From assembly GCA_030549335.1 (NCBI GenBank), contig CM060196.1, forward strand, positions 19,178,501-19,242,500: a stretch of 64,000 nt of DNA. The letters run 5' to 3'. Source of the stretch: Pontederia crassipes. Its lineage: Eukaryota > Streptophyta > Magnoliopsida > Commelinales > Pontederiaceae. Position numbers and translations under genes: made by a program. Under the pieces are notes generated by a model. That model saw only the letters and a program-made list of their open reading frames with translations. It did not search any database and had not been told where the DNA came from. This document shows, piece by piece, positions 39,101 through 52,989 of this stretch (positions within the stretch are counted from its first letter, which is position 1; each line of letters begins with the position of its first letter).

Positions 39101-41354
39101 TTAATTATAGACCCTTCTAACATAGAATTGGTCCCGGTCTCATTACATACTGGGCCAAAAAAATTTCTTGAAAAGTGGGATCAGTCCGATCCGGGTCGAC
39201 CCATCCGACCATGCTCGCCCCTAATTTTCTTCTACATCGTAGTGAGATAAAGCTATGAATCAAACCGAACGATCAAATTACTGGTCTACTATGAAGATAG
39301 TGTAAAAGAGTCTAACAAGAAACATACACATAGATACAGCATTCATGTGCTTTGAGGATTGCATAGTACTTTTCACTATTTATATATAACATTGTAGTCT
39401 AATAGTCTATGCACAAGGCACGTTTTGTGCATAATCTCAATGGCTCATATGAAAAATAATAGTTATAGATATACACATTGGGTATCATATGAATAATTAA
39501 AATTGTAGCCTTTGATTTTTATTTGAAAATAGTTAAAAATGTGTACAAGCTCATATGTCGTGAATAGGTGCACAACACATTCCCTTTGCCCAATTAGTTG
39601 AAATAAGGAACGTATAAAGATTAAGCGATTTAGAAGAATTGAAAGGGGAGAAAAGTAGGAAACAAAATAAGTGATGAAGATAGTATAATTAAGAAAGAAA
39701 TTTGGAAGATTATACTAATGGAGATGTATAATTGAGGAAGGAAGGTGACAGAATATTGTAGGAGGCAAATGAGAAAAGGAAAAAAGTATAAAGAAAATTA
39801 ATTTTGACTTGGAGGAAAATTAATTAACTTGAATTGGTAGAGAAAGATAAGAGAAAAGAGAGATGCGTGAAAAATAAGAAACATTCACAATTTTTTAAAA
39901 TAAGAAAAAATAATTAGAATTAAATGATAAATATATAAATGATGAAAACATTTTATTAGTATTCGGTTATTTTTTAAAAAATAATATAATATTATTATTT
40001 TTACTTTTTATTTCCATTATATTTTTTAAAAGTCCATACATATCCGGTCGAAAAGAATTGAATCTCGGTTCTTACTCCGGTTTTGAAAACATCTTTTTCA
40101 TCTTAACTGAGGTAAAAAAAAAAGGGGCTTGATTGGATCAAATTAACTGATGCACTGTGAACATACCTGAAACATGTGCAGGGCTGTTGCCCAATGGCAA
40201 CTTCGAGCAGGGGCCGGGGTCGTCGCAGCTGCGGGGGACGGAGGTGATCGGCCGGAACGCGATCCCGCACTGGGAGATCTCCGGCTTCGTGGAGTACATC
40301 CAGTCCGGGCAAAAGCAGGGCGACATGCTGCTGGTCGTCCCCGAGGGCTCCTACGCCGTGCGCCTGGGCAACGACGCCTCCATCAAGCAGCGGCTGCGCC
40401 TCACCAGGGGCCTCCGCTACTCCCTCACCTTCAGCGCCGCCCGGACCTGCGCCCAGGAGGAGCGCCTCAACGTCTCCGCCTCCCCCGAGTGGGGCATCCT
40501 CCCCGTCCAGACCATGTACAGCAGCAACGGCTGGGACTCCTACTCCTGGGCCTGGCTCGCCAAGTCCGACGACGTCGAGCTCGTCATCCACAACCCCAGC
40601 GTCGCCGAGGACCCCGCCTGCGGCCCCCTCATCGACTCCGTCGCCATCAAGCAGCTCTTCACCCCTAGACGAACCAACAGTACGTACCATGCATGCATGC
40701 AACTATATTTTCATGCACTTTCCATCACAGCGAACTCGATCGATCTATATTACTTAGTTTCGAATCAATTCATATGTACATGCTCTAAATTTGTGGCCGG
40801 CCGTGCCGTGTCGTGTGCGTGCAGCGAACCTTTTGAAGAACGGCGACTTCGAGGAAGGGCCGTACATCATCCCGAACACGACGTGGGGCGTCCTGATCCC
40901 CTCCAACATCGAGGACGACCACTGCCCGATCCCCGGGTGGATCGTGGAGTCGCTCAAGGCCGTCAAGTATCTGGACGCCGAGCACTTCTCCGTGCCGCGC
41001 GGCGGCCACGCCGTGGAGCTCCTGGCCGGGAAGGAATCGGCGATCGCGCAGGTGGTCCGCACCGTGCCCGGCCGTGCCTACGCCCTCACCTTCTCCGTGG
41101 GGGACGCCAGCAACGCCTGCGAGGGGTCGCTCCTCGTCGAGGCCTTCGCCGGGGAGGCCACCGTGAAGGTGCCGTACGAGTCCAAGGGCAAGGGCGGGTC
41201 GCGCCGCGCCCTGCTCCGGTTCGTGGCCAAGTCCACGCGCACCCGCGTCGTCTTCTACAGCTCCAACTACAACACCCGAAGCGACGACCTCAGCTCCCTC
41301 TGCGGGCCCGTCATCGACGACGTCGCCCTCGTCAGCGTCCGCCGCGCGAATTAA
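36152..41354 (+). CDS. DUF642 (BIIDXI-type) secreted cell-wall protein, three exons, complete
   Basis: Exons are 36152-36221, 40182-40679 and 40825-41354; introns are GT-AG with consistent phases (both phase 1). The product is 365 residues, the usual family length. Residues 1-20 (MLRLVTVFFALCAVSDVTLA) form a signal peptide. Two tandem galactose-binding-like DUF642 modules follow: module 1 from GLLPNGNFEQGP (about residue 24) to ACGPLIDSVAI, and module 2 from NLLKNGDFEEGP (about 191) to LCGPVIDDVAL. Conserved HWEISGFVEYI, EGSYAVRLGND and HFSVPRGGHAVELLAGKES blocks are present. Family members are land-plant cell-wall proteins reported to interact with pectin methylesterase and cellulose; that role is transferred by family. 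Exons 2-3 are strongly GC-rich, especially at third positions, against AT-rich introns. Intron 1 is 3960 bp and contains MITEs. Confidence 0.94.
37277..37438. mobile_element. Small MITE in DUF642 intron 1
   Basis: The left end CTTAAGTCATATTTGGTA matches, in inverted orientation, the right end TACCAAATATGTCCTTAAG with one mismatch and one single-base gap. Length is about 162 bp, AT-rich and non-coding. The CTTAAG palindrome at each end hides the exact target duplication, so the superfamily is unassigned. Confidence 0.65.
38682..39231. mobile_element. hAT-type MITE in DUF642 intron 1 with perfect 8-bp target duplication
   Basis: The element spans 38690-39223 (534 bp). It starts TAGGGCAGAGAAAAATGG and ends CCATGCTCGCCCCTA. 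ATTTTCTT flanks it exactly at 38682-38689 and 39224-39231. Subterminal GGTTCGGGTC/GATCCGATCCG phrases recur inverted near the right end. No transposase is present. It lies deep within the 3.96-kb first intron, away from splice sites. Confidence 0.88.
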
Positions 41355-42309
41355 TCGCCGCGCCCCGCGAGCGCGCGCGACCGGCGGATCGGCAGAGCAA
41401 CGCACGCATGCATGTTGACGTGCACGTAACGAACGACGTCCTCGGACTCGTAGGATGAGAAAATGAGGGAGTTTGAGAATTGAGATGTCGAGTTAATTAT
41501 TTAAATGTGTTCCCGGCCTTGTCATGCATCATATCAAATATATTAATGTTTTGGAGCTACCACTTAATTCCATTATCATGAGTGTTGAATGATGCATGCC
41601 TCAATATTAATTGATTTCTTGTTATTTAAATTACTTGATGAATTTTGTTTTATTATCTCTAGATTGTTGTTTGTTATTATTTATCAATGTGGCGGAAGAA
41701 TGTTGTATATTATAAAATGAGTTTCTGCTTTTTGCTCGAATTTTTCCCTTGCTTATAATTAGGTAATAAAATTATTTTTTTCTTAATAATAATTTTCATG
41801 AACCTGTTTTCACTATTTTTCCGTAAACCAGCATGTCTCCTTGAAGACATCCCATACAAAATTGTAATGATAACAAGATGATATAACATTAAAAGCAATC
41901 ATTGCTATTGAAATTTACCTTTTTGTCATTGCGATTAATAATTGTCATTAGGCATTTCAAGAGGGACTTGAAATAAAATAGTGGAGTAGTTTATTCTTGC
42001 TTCATTATGTTCCTGTTCTAGGTTTACGGTAAATTAAAATCTTCTTTCTAACAAAACATGCATAATGAATTTAATATCAAGGATTGAAACGTATTTAAAT
42101 TCTGGAGTTAATGAAGCTTACTCTTTGTAATGTAATATTGTAACGCTCGATATGTGTAGAGCCAAGAAGGATGCAACATAATTTTTATTCTAAAAAAGAA
42201 GTTGACACCTCATGGTATAAATTGGGCCACATGGGCTGCTGGGTCAAGTATATATCTCAATAAATCAATTGGGCCAAATGGTCATATAGAATTCATGTTA
42301 TTGTCGTTC
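41355..42309. other. 3' flank of the DUF642 gene
   Basis: It contains the 3' UTR and AT-rich spacer. AATAAA motifs occur near 41765 and 41969, but which is used cannot be told. No other gene is seen. Confidence 0.5.
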
Positions 42310-42466
<157 letters not shown>

Positions 42467-44389
42467 GATGAGTAGAGTCCACTTCATGCCTCCGCAAACT
42501 TTTGGATTACTGATGAACACTTTAAATTCAGATGAAACAAATGTTACCTTTTATGAAAAAAAAAAATCATTTAGCCCCCCTTCTAATATTGGCGATCATG
42601 TATACTTATAATTGTTCTTGTTCATGACAATTAATTCATTTAGTTAATTAATTTCCTACTTAAATATATATATATGTCTCTGGCCTGGCAGGCCAAGCAT
42701 AGATCCAAGGAGTGCATCAGGGCCCGGTCATAAACATCCTCTGGACAAAGTATTAAGGAAAGGACATGACCTGAGCCTGCTTGATCTAACTTAGAACCGA
42801 ATCCCTGTTGCATCCCGTCCCAGCAACGTCGCAAACGCACAGAGGACACACAGAGAGGAGCGCGCGTCGGCCAGATTGGATTCCTCAGATGCCCAGTTTG
42901 TTCATTTCGGTTGGAACAACGAATTAATTAGCAACGGATAAAAGATCGAATCGACGAGACTTGGACAGTGATGGAAACGAGATCTGTCTCATTAATCATA
43001 GTCCATGGAAACAGGTCACATGTAAACATTGTGGCCTGATTTAGCGATTTGATCTCTGTGTGAGCAGACACTCCGAAAGAACCCCCCCAGGCCCCAAAGC
43101 AATGGAACAGATGCTGACGCTGCTGCATGCTGCTGTGAACAGCCGGGGAGCAAATGTCTTCAAGGCGTTCATCTGATGGACATTACTTCCCCGTCCGAAA
43201 AATACGTGTCGCGTACATTGCAGGGACAGGCGGCAAAGCGGAAAGAAGGCCCACTCCTCGGCACCGTTCCTGGAAGAATAATCGATTCGTATCAGAATCT
43301 CTCTCTCTCTCTCTCTCTCTCTCTCGACAAGTTAATGCTCGGCAGTCTGCAGGCCCCATGGCATGGCCGCTGGATCGGCAGACGTCGACCGAGGCGAAAG
43401 GAAAAGATGGGCGAGTTGGATGAACCGACGCGCAGAGGTGCACGTAGCATGTCTACAGGTGCAAGCTGAAACGGCGCACGTCCGTCGGTTCATGGAGGGA
43501 TGCAACGGTGGGTCGTCGTCTTCGAACGGCGACCACTCAAAGGCGGCGCCTTTAATTTTGTTCGCTGCATGCAGCGATCGTCAGCGCGACCATTGCCGCC
43601 GGAGAATCTGCAATGCCACATGCATGCACGCCTTCTCTTTCTCGGCCGGCATTAACACATCATGCAGATGCATGCAGCTCAACAACCCGCTCCATGTTTG
43701 CTATTATCAATCGACGTTTTAATAATGCCATTAACAAAACCTATGTCATGATTAATATGTATTTGGCTCATATAACATAATTTTTACCTAAATAAAACTA
43801 TATATGCATAATATCACCACAAGCGCATCGCACGGGTTCCAGCATTTGGTGGTGGATGAGTGCAACGTTCTATGAACGCTAAAGTAGGGTACAAAAGACT
43901 AACCAAAATTTAGTAGAGTAATTGTGATTTTGATTTCTCTTAAAAGCCAAGGATTCGAGTACAATTTTCTTTTTATTTTATTTTATTTGCATTATGTCAA
44001 TTAATGACTTTCTTTTGTAAGGAAAGAAAAATGGCATAAGGGAAATGTTGCTGATGGAGGAAAGATATATAGTAGACAAAATGTCTTGCATTAAACTTTT
44101 CATTCTCTTAGGTGTCAATATATACTGGAATAGTGAGACAAAGACAAGGTAAAATAGTTTAAAATATGTGATATTAAAATTCTTGGAGTGTCAACAATAA
44201 TATCTTAAATACATTATGGTTAATAATTAATGTTGTAAACCTGTCCTGTCAGCACAATGGCCGGAAGGCATGAAGGATGGTCCATGACGGACGGTCAACT
44301 TGAATTCACAATTTGCATGCCATCCAAAAAAACATTGAGGGCATGCATACAGTGTCACACAAGTAGCTAAGCTGCTAACCAAAAGCATT

Positions 44390-44391
<2 letters not shown>
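42467..44391. other. Intergenic DNA, moderate GC
   Basis: It includes a CT microsatellite (about 43299-43325). A 119-residue open frame at 43363-43722 has no recognisable domain and is not called. Otherwise nothing is seen. Confidence 0.5.

Positions 44392-44481
<90 letters not shown>
44392..44481. repeat. (CT)n microsatellite, 45 units
   Basis: Ninety bases of uninterrupted CT. Minus-strand frames give long Arg-Glu repeats that are not proteins. Confidence 0.98.
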
Positions 44482-44484
<3 letters not shown>

Positions 44485-47400
44485 GATGTGCAATTGATGC
44501 ATCCATATGTTTCGGAACGGGGTCCCCGTAATGAACAACAACAACACAAGGACTGAGATGGACTCCCCCCATTCACAAATGTTTCCTTTTGGAACATTTA
44601 GGCCGGCAGGCATTAAATTCGAGTGGCCATGCAGGAATGGGTCCGATCAAGAAAACAAAATAAACGGCGGACGATGTCTTGGACTTGGCCTCGGCGCCTG
44701 TCATGGCCTGACGGGAATCATGTCGGAGACCGGTCGGTGCATGATTTGGACGGCCGTGCATCCTCATGCATATCTCTCTCTGTCTCTCTCTCTCTCTCCT
44801 ACTTAATTATGGGGAGAGAGAGAGAGATGGATGGATGGATGGATGTGTATATATGGATCAACCGTTCTAGCATCAACTTTTTAATGCATTAAGTGGGACC
44901 TCTATACATATAGTGGTTAACCGCTCTGTAACCTTAGCAGGTTGCACTTCTATCATTATCGAAAAAAAATAGTAACACCTTTATACACCGTTTTGAACAG
45001 GCAAATGATAAGATATATGTCATATTTAATAATTGAGATACACGTTAATTAAACGTATGTACAACACTACAATTTGTTAATTAAGTTTGCATTACAATTG
45101 TTGTGGTGACAAGCTCTAATTTTATGTAGTGATAACTAGTTATCTCTCTCTCTCGGAAAAATACAATTTATAATTTGATTACGTACCAAAGTGATTAATT
45201 ATCAATCATGCAGCGATAAAAGGTTTGTTTTCTATTCAGCTTAGTACCATTGACTTTTTAAAATATATATTAACATTATAATTATCTGAATCTCTATCAT
45301 CGACACATATAAAATAATTTAAACTTTTTTTCTCAGGTGATTATGAATATATATTTTTTAACTAATCCCATGAGTAATTCCATATAACTGAATCTATGGA
45401 TATACATGTGTGTATTTATATAAAAAAAACTATTTCTAAATAGCATAATATTTTCTCATCTTGTGAGTAACCTATTTCCTTTGTGGTATAGTTTTCCTTT
45501 ATTTCCCTGCAGTAATGATCAACAATATTAGCTTTCATGAGGTCATAATTCATTAGTCATTGAAGAATTTGGCATAAAATAAATTTGTTGTACTAATTTA
45601 ACTCCATGGAAAATGCGTTAATGAATTTGCAAAACATGAAAATAGTTATAGGCGGTGGGTCTAACTGATCCAACCTCCATTGCGATTAATTAATTAGCTT
45701 TCTTTGATCGATATAAAGAAAACAAACTTAATGCACCGACTCCTGTCAAAGATAACCATATCGTCTTCCACTTTGTTGCTTATTTATTTGATTATTCCTT
45801 CTTCTCATGACCACTTGAGCTTTTTGGTCCATGATGTGTGAACCATCAAAGATCCATATAGCTACGTCTACGAATAGTTTTCCCCTTGCTAACAAAAGTT
45901 GGGTTGGAAGGTCAAATATACATATCTCCAATTTAAGTGTTGCTGTCAACAAAATGGCAACTTTATCTTTCACAAGATAGCTATATTATTTATCAACTAA
46001 GTAAGATAACCGTCCAAAAAAGGCGTTGAAAATGTTGTACAACGAAGCTTTGCAGGGAAGCTTAAGAAATTAAGGGTCACGGAAACATATCTTTGTAGCG
46101 TTCAATATTCACATACCTTTATATTACTTTAGTAGGCTTCTACAACTAATCCATCTTAGTCTTTTTACAGACTTGTTAACTTTATTGTATGAAGATGTCA
46201 GGTTGGACTCAGGAGCCAGGACTTCAGACGCAATTAGAAAGACTTCGATGCCTTTTCAGCAAATCTTAGGCTGTTTCTTGACAAAAAAAACAAGCTTGGG
46301 AAATGCTTTCCCTTGATAAATATTAATGTCAATTGGTGGAAGAGAAACCTTCTGTCATGCCTGTCTTCTTTCTTCTTTCTATGTGCGCACTAAGGCATAA
46401 TTAATTACGCCCTTTAAAAAGATTGATGAGTCAACAGCTGAATTGCATGAGTCAAGTTCATACTCAAACATGAATGGTTAAAGAAATTATTGAGAACGCC
46501 TTGAATTCTAACCCATCTATGGATTCATTTGTTTCCCATTTAGAATTTAGAGATAGGTGTTCGTTTTGAAATAAACGCTTGTCATTCTCTTATGAACCTT
46601 TTTTCTAATAATATTACTTCACGGTTCGAAAAGGTAGCCCATTAAACAATTAATGTCATAAGCTTTTATGTGTTCTTATGCAATCTCTTTCAAATTGACG
46701 CCTTTTGTGCCCTTTAGTTTGCTTGCACACGCGGGGCACGATAAGTCCCTTCTGTCATCCAGAGAATGATCAAATTAGTGCAGGTTAATCTTTCTGCCCA
46801 TGTCCAAAAAGTCTGACCTAAATAGAAAAGAAAGTAAGGTTGATATAACTACTCATTTCTTTCGTTGACCTCAATTAAAGTGATTCATCTCCAATATTCG
46901 TATCCTTCCTCCTACATCAAGTGGAGGATATGTTACAACAAATAATTACAAGGCATTGGTTATCATGAAAACTGCTACATAATTATATATAGAACTTCTT
47001 TTCCGATAATTCTCCATCCAATTCGGCAACTGAGTGACTGAACCGACAAGTTAGAGCAATACAAAGCTTCTGATTTGGAATCCATGTCACTTGTTATATT
47101 TTTTTTAATTGCATTTGCAATAAAATCGTAATTCAAATAGCATTCATGACATACAAGATTTTTATTTTCAGATGTCACAGATCTTCTCTCTCTCTCTTTT
47201 TTTTGTCATAATCAAATCTAGAATGCAGTCATCTTGATTGTTGATAGACTGATAGTCACAAAAGATAAAATTGAATTTGGCCTTATATATGCCTTTCATC
47301 CTCCAAAGTTAATTAACATATCTACTACAATGATTGTCTTATGATCTCCTTAAAGATAGGGGCAAAATTTGGATCATTTCACCATCTAGACAATCTAGCT

Positions 47401-50400
47401 AGACTATATGGCTGTCTAGAATGAAAAGACTAATCAATCATAGGTCAGCCTAATAAGTAATGAATGCATCAATGAATGGGTAAATGATGGTTTCTTCGAG
47501 TTCGTGTGGATATGGCCCCCCAGAGGTTTCATCAGTACTAATAATGCATGCTACGCTAGCTAGATAGCTAGACTCCTAGGTGGATAAGTCATAGACATTA
47601 ACCCAAGTGTCTTGTCACCTTGACAACTATCTCAGTCACATACTGCGTTCATTATGTTTGCAATGCGATCTTACCACAGTCCACAGACTCCACACAAAGA
47701 TACTGATTAAAAGAAGTAGATTAAGATCCATAATATATTGCACTAGTCAATCTAATAGCTCATATGCATGCACTAGACGTGTGATGATACCATCCTAGCT
47801 ATGTGAAAAAAAAGACGCGGAGCGTGGATGAAAGGAGACTTTCTTATCAAATGACGAAAAAGGAAGAACTTAAGAGGGAAAAAGAGAGAGAGGTAGAAAT
47901 CAACTTTTGGGGAATTATATACAACTAGTAGTGGAAATCATAGCCTACTTAATCAAGGAGCCATTTGTACTTATCATTTCGTATCTGTCCTTTGGCTTCG
48001 TACTTAATTTGCTTATCTGGTAGCTAGATGTTAAAGTGACGTATTAATTATATATTAGTAACTTTAAAAGAATGTACAATTATCTTATTTGTTAAAATAA
48101 TTTGTAAGGAACATATCTAACAAATAACGGCAACCTTTTTCTCTAGTTTATCACGTGAAGAGCTAATTATTCCACGATAATAACATATCGGAGTAAGAAA
48201 ATGATTGGATGATTCAATTTATGTGTTATACATTGCACAACACACCAAGAATGAAAGAGAACAAAAGGATGCATGCGTTATGTGGTGCAGCCCTAAGCCC
48301 GGCCCTCACGGTGCTGTGGCTTCCTGTTTGCCACGAAATGGATGGAAGAGCCAACAAAGATCTCATCGATATTATTTGCTTGCTTGCTACAGGCTGCAGA
48401 TTCATACTGTCAGCTGGACATGGATATGAAGAGACACGGCATAGAAAAAAACATTAACAATAATAGTAGTACGTAGTTGAAGTAAAGCTCCTTCAAAAGA
48501 AATATTCCAACACAATGAAAACAATATTGTCCATGAGATTTTTTTTTTCTTTTTTGCAAATTGGGTCCCCTAGCTCTTGCGACCTCTACTAGTCTCCGTC
48601 TCCCTATCTCCCTTCATCATCTACCATCTTGTCAAGAATTATTGCCCTAATAATAGTGCCCCTAAGTATATAATTGGATTAATATACATCCCGGTCAATG
48701 TGGGTTTCCCTAGTTAGCTAACCATTGAAGAGTTTGATTTCACAGTTGAAATTATAAAATTAATGAACACCCTGTATTTACAACTTTATATAAATGTGAT
48801 TGTACTTACTAAACTTAATAACAGAAGAATTAATATATAAAACATATATGTGTGCATTTAAAAGCACAATTTAAGTATATCTCACGTCTTGTAAAAACAC
48901 TTAATTACAAATGTAAATATAGCAACTTATTTACATAAAAAATCAAATGTAATTGATATAACGTTGAAATAATTTGGTTAAAACCCTTATTATCTTTTTG
49001 ACCCCCAATCGGCATATTAACAGTTAGCTAGTACGTACGTGGATCCCATATTCCCATTGGCTCCTCCTATTGTGGCTATATACACGTAACAACTAGCAAA
49101 GTTGTGGAAGTGGCACCAACTCATATCAGATAGGTGACTTGGTGCAAATAATAATGCCACTACTCGCTTCCCTAATTTGCTACTGACATTATTATTTTAT
49201 GACATATTGCTATGTTTTGTTTTCTTCGCACTATATATAACTATATATATATATATATATATATAGCCAATGAAGAAGCACAGGATTTTAGCTTATTCAT
49301 GGAATAATTTGGAAACTCGAAGAAAAGTTTGGTTGGTTTTGAGTGATTAATTCCCACTCGAGAAAGAAAGATAAACAACTCGAGAAACTTGGATATGTTA
49401 TTTAACGTGTATCTCACACTACATTGTGCCGTATTACTCATAAATTAATTTCCCAAGATTCATTTTATTTTTCTCATGATTCCTCGAAGCGAACTATCCT
49501 TGATCTTAGTGCGAGTTGTGCAGAGAGAAGTGAGTAATTAAATTGCTTTATCTCTCCAATCCAAAGGCACATTACACACACACACAAAGACAATTAATCA
49601 TCCCAAGAATCGGACATTGGAAGAAGCAAGTTGCATAGAACTAATGATCGAGAAGGGCATGCAATCTTTTATTACGTTCTCGTTAATCGTGATTAATTTG
49701 TGTTTCTTTAACTAATTGATTGCTTAATTAATTAAACGTGGTATCATGCGGAATATTCATGCACGCATTGCCAAATCCCGATTTGCGTGATAAGAACATT
49801 TTTTTGCCATTTTGCAATGGAAGATTAAGATGTTTGATGCTGTTGCCATTACTTAACGTGTGGTATACGCTGCTTGCTAGTTAATAAGATTATGCAAAAC
49901 GAGGATTCATGGCGTGGCGTGTTTGAACTTTTATATTTTTTTTCCGTCGTTCAAGAACTTTGTGGTAGGTATTTTTTTATTTATCTCGAATTATACCTAA
50001 TGAGTGAAATACTAAAGAAAAAAAATTATGTGCGTGAAAAATCGAATTCAAGACTTTTTTTTAAAAAAAAGTGAAAACTGAGTTGCCATATATATGAAAC
50101 AAATGAACTCTTCTTCCTTTAGCTTTTAAAGATTACTAAATGCAAAAAATAATTTTATTCATCATCCCATGATTGTGCACATTTATGTATGATGAACCTA
50201 TATATATCTTTAGGGATTATCCTTAATTGCTTCTTAATCAGTGTAGTATTTGATTGTGGCGCAAAAGGTGGGATCAACGTGTGTTACTGATTTTTTACCG
50301 TTTATATTCTGAAATCAAAAGGAAGAATAATTGCCATTAAAACAATTGGCGTATTTAAGAGAGAAAAGAAGAGTACATAGTTTTATAGAGATGATCACCC

Positions 50401-52196
50401 TACTTTTTTTGTCTCTCGGTACTACTGCGTATACCAATTCCACTTCTTCATCATTTGAATTTTCTCACTTCTTCATTCATCATCTGAATTTTCTCTCACT
50501 TCTTCATCACTCGATAACGAAAAATATATATTGTCATGCGAAATTAAATTTTGGTATGTTGAAATTTAAGCAAAACATTGAAATATTTTTTTTCCAATGG
50601 TAAAGCATTTTATACGTTACATGCAAATATAAGTTACATGCATACAAAATTCTGAATGTAAATAGGTGTGTGTAAGTGAAATTCTTAGATAATTTGGTTG
50701 TAGATATAAGAGAAATTTTGAAAGGTTAGTTATATATAGTGTGAATTATGATGTTCCAAGTGGTTGATTAAAATTTAAAATAATATTTTACAATAATGGT
50801 TATATATATTGAAGTTTTATTATTTATATTGAATGTGCTTTCATTTTTTATAAGTAATCAAATATAGATATTTATATTTAATCATTGATACAATTTGATC
50901 TGTTTTGTTTTAATTTCAAACATAGTTCACTTTAATACGCAATGTTTTGCCATTATAATTTGAAATATTTTTTTCTTTGTTACATTATTATTTCAGGTTT
51001 GTTTTTAATTTAATACCTTTTGATATTTTTATCATTATCTTTATACTTTTCATTTAGTATGTATTATTGAATATCTTATTTTCGTTATACCTATTTGTTT
51101 TATTTTAAATTAATGTTATTAAAAAGTTTTAAAATATTTTTATAGTGTACTTTATTTTTCATTGTTATTATATATTATAAATTTATCTCTCATCCAATTC
51201 TTTGCTGAAGCCTGAACCTACATCTAAATCTCTTTCCCATTCTCTCTCCTCCATTAATACATCTCTAATCCTATATTTCCCTCAATCTACTTGGCCGAAG
51301 TTGGTATGGAAAGCCAAGTGACAAATTCATGTTGTAACATCCCGGAAAAAAAACGAATAAATAAAAATGGCATAAACTAAATAGTTATTTGGTGGGATCC
51401 ACACTCCACTAATTCATCTAAATGAAAATTACAGCTCACATGTCGGCCATTTAAACCATACAGCCAATTAGTATCGGTTAACATGTTACATGGTGACATG
51501 ACACCTATTCCTCCATTTGGGTAAAAATAAGTAAAAACAAAAGAAATAACGTTTGGTTACTTTCTCACGATTCTGAGGGTAATCCAGCCGAGGAAACTAA
51601 TAAGGGGAAAGGAGGAAAATAAGAGAAGAAGGAAAACAAAAGAAAGAAAATTAAGAGAGCAAGGTAGGCAAACGAAATTATTTTCCAATTAATTTGTAAC
51701 CTAACTTGGGTTGGATAATAGTGGAACGTGGATTATAATATTATTGTATTCACATCATCAAGAATTGATTAGAAGGAACTATTAATTAACAGCGGTTTGA
51801 AATCATGACTTTTAGATGATGTGGTTAAGAAGTTTGTATCCTATCCGGATTTAATAACCTCTTATTCAAATAGAAGTTTAATTAGATTTTTATTGGCAAA
51901 AAATTATGAAATTAGTTTGGCATTACCCTTCTCTAAGTCCAACTTTTAGTTCAGAATTATGAAAAAATAAAGACATATAGATAAAGTTATGGATTAAAAA
52001 GTTATTACATATTTCACTATTATGGAGACAATTAGTTTGGTTTGATTAAAAAGTGATTACAAATTACATGCCACAAGTGGATCAGACAAAATTATAATAT
52101 TCGTGTGATTAATAATATACTACGTAATGTTTAAAACTAACTAGAATTACTTAAAAATGAGTTCTGTAGGTAAGGAGATAATTGGCAATACACGAC
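44482..52196. other. Intergenic DNA without recognised genes
   Basis: AT-rich overall. Small repeats include CT at about 44773-44798, a GGAT run at about 44826-44845 and (TA)12 at 49242-49265. Short frames at 45746-45973, 46975-47178 and 48209-48457 show no domain and no splicing logic. No tRNA or microRNA precursor was recognised by eye. Confidence 0.5.
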
Positions 52197-52911
52197 CAGT
52201 GATGACAATATTTTTTTACCCTCACGGTCCACGAAAAATCTCCAATCATAATTCAAAAAATTTTACCTCCGCAGGTCAGGCAAATTGGCATTCACTCGCT
52301 TTCAAAAATCAGGACAGGATATGTTTATTTCTGCACCCGTGGTCCCGAATCCCCCCTTACTTTTAATCAATATGATCATCAACCATGAAATAAGAAATAT
52401 TAAATTTCAACCATTCAATCTATCATATAGATAACAATCAAATTCTAAACTTTTTTTTTCTCCTTTTAAACTCACAATCTCGCCATCCTTCATCATTTTA
52501 TCCTTCTTTCTCCTCTTTTTTATGGCCAATCTTCGTTTCTATTGCCCGAGGTCGCGATTGTGAGGACATTGTAGGGGAGGATGTATGTCTTCTCCATGTT
52601 TCCAAGGGAGGGACCGGACGCTAATCTCCCCTTGATGTGCACGGGAAGGCATCGCCCCTCCCTATTTGTAGAAGAGAGGGATTGAATGTCGTTCTCTCTT
52701 TATTATTTTTATAACTTTTTAATATATATTATATAAAAGTTAAATATTTTGTATTTTTGTAATCGAAATTCTCGAGGGAGCTTAAGGAGTTGTGCAGGAA
52801 AATGGAAAGTGGATTTAAATTACCAGCATATCGAGGATTCGAGATGGAGATAGATGATGGGTCAGGGGACGGGACAAGGACGTCGCACCTCGGCCTCAAA
52901 CAGGGTCGGGT
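52197..52911. mobile_element. Possible diverged hAT-type MITE related to 24555-25159
   Basis: The left part reads CCAGTGATGACAATATTTTT and the right part CAGGGTCGGGTGTCATCCTA. These resemble the ends of the element at 24555 (TAGGGATGGCAATATTTT, and GGTCGGGTGCCACTCCTA). The interior differs and no clear 8-bp target duplication remains. It may be an old copy with an internal insertion. Confidence 0.4.
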
Positions 52912-52989
52912 GTCATCCTAGTTCTCAAGTACCATAGAAGTGAAAGGATAAATGTATGTCAAAAATCGCAAGATTTGCTATAGTAAATA

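Noticed and set aside
40103-41405. Long minus-strand frames opposite DUF642 exons 2 and 3
   Set aside because: GC-rich third positions on the coding strand suppress stops on the other strand; the translations are Gly/Ala/Val/Asp-rich with no domain.
40157-41458. 433-residue continuous plus-strand frame over the DUF642 gene
   Set aside because: It runs through the intron at 40680-40824 and then reads module 2 in the wrong frame; the spliced model restores both DUF642 modules and the signal peptide.
43363-43722. 119-residue plus-strand frame
   Set aside because: No recognised domain, no splice or promoter support, and composition consistent with a random frame in moderate-GC DNA.
44227-44613. 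Minus-strand frames with Arg-Glu runs (also at 33566-33975)
   Set aside because: They are translations of CT/GA microsatellites.
45746-45973. 75-residue minus-strand frame considered as a Copia polyprotein remnant
   Set aside because: No protease, integrase or RT motif could be identified in this or neighbouring frames.
51334-51346. TGTAACATCCCGG, a common LTR start, considered as the edge of an LTR element
   Set aside because: No second copy, matching terminus or target duplication was found nearby.
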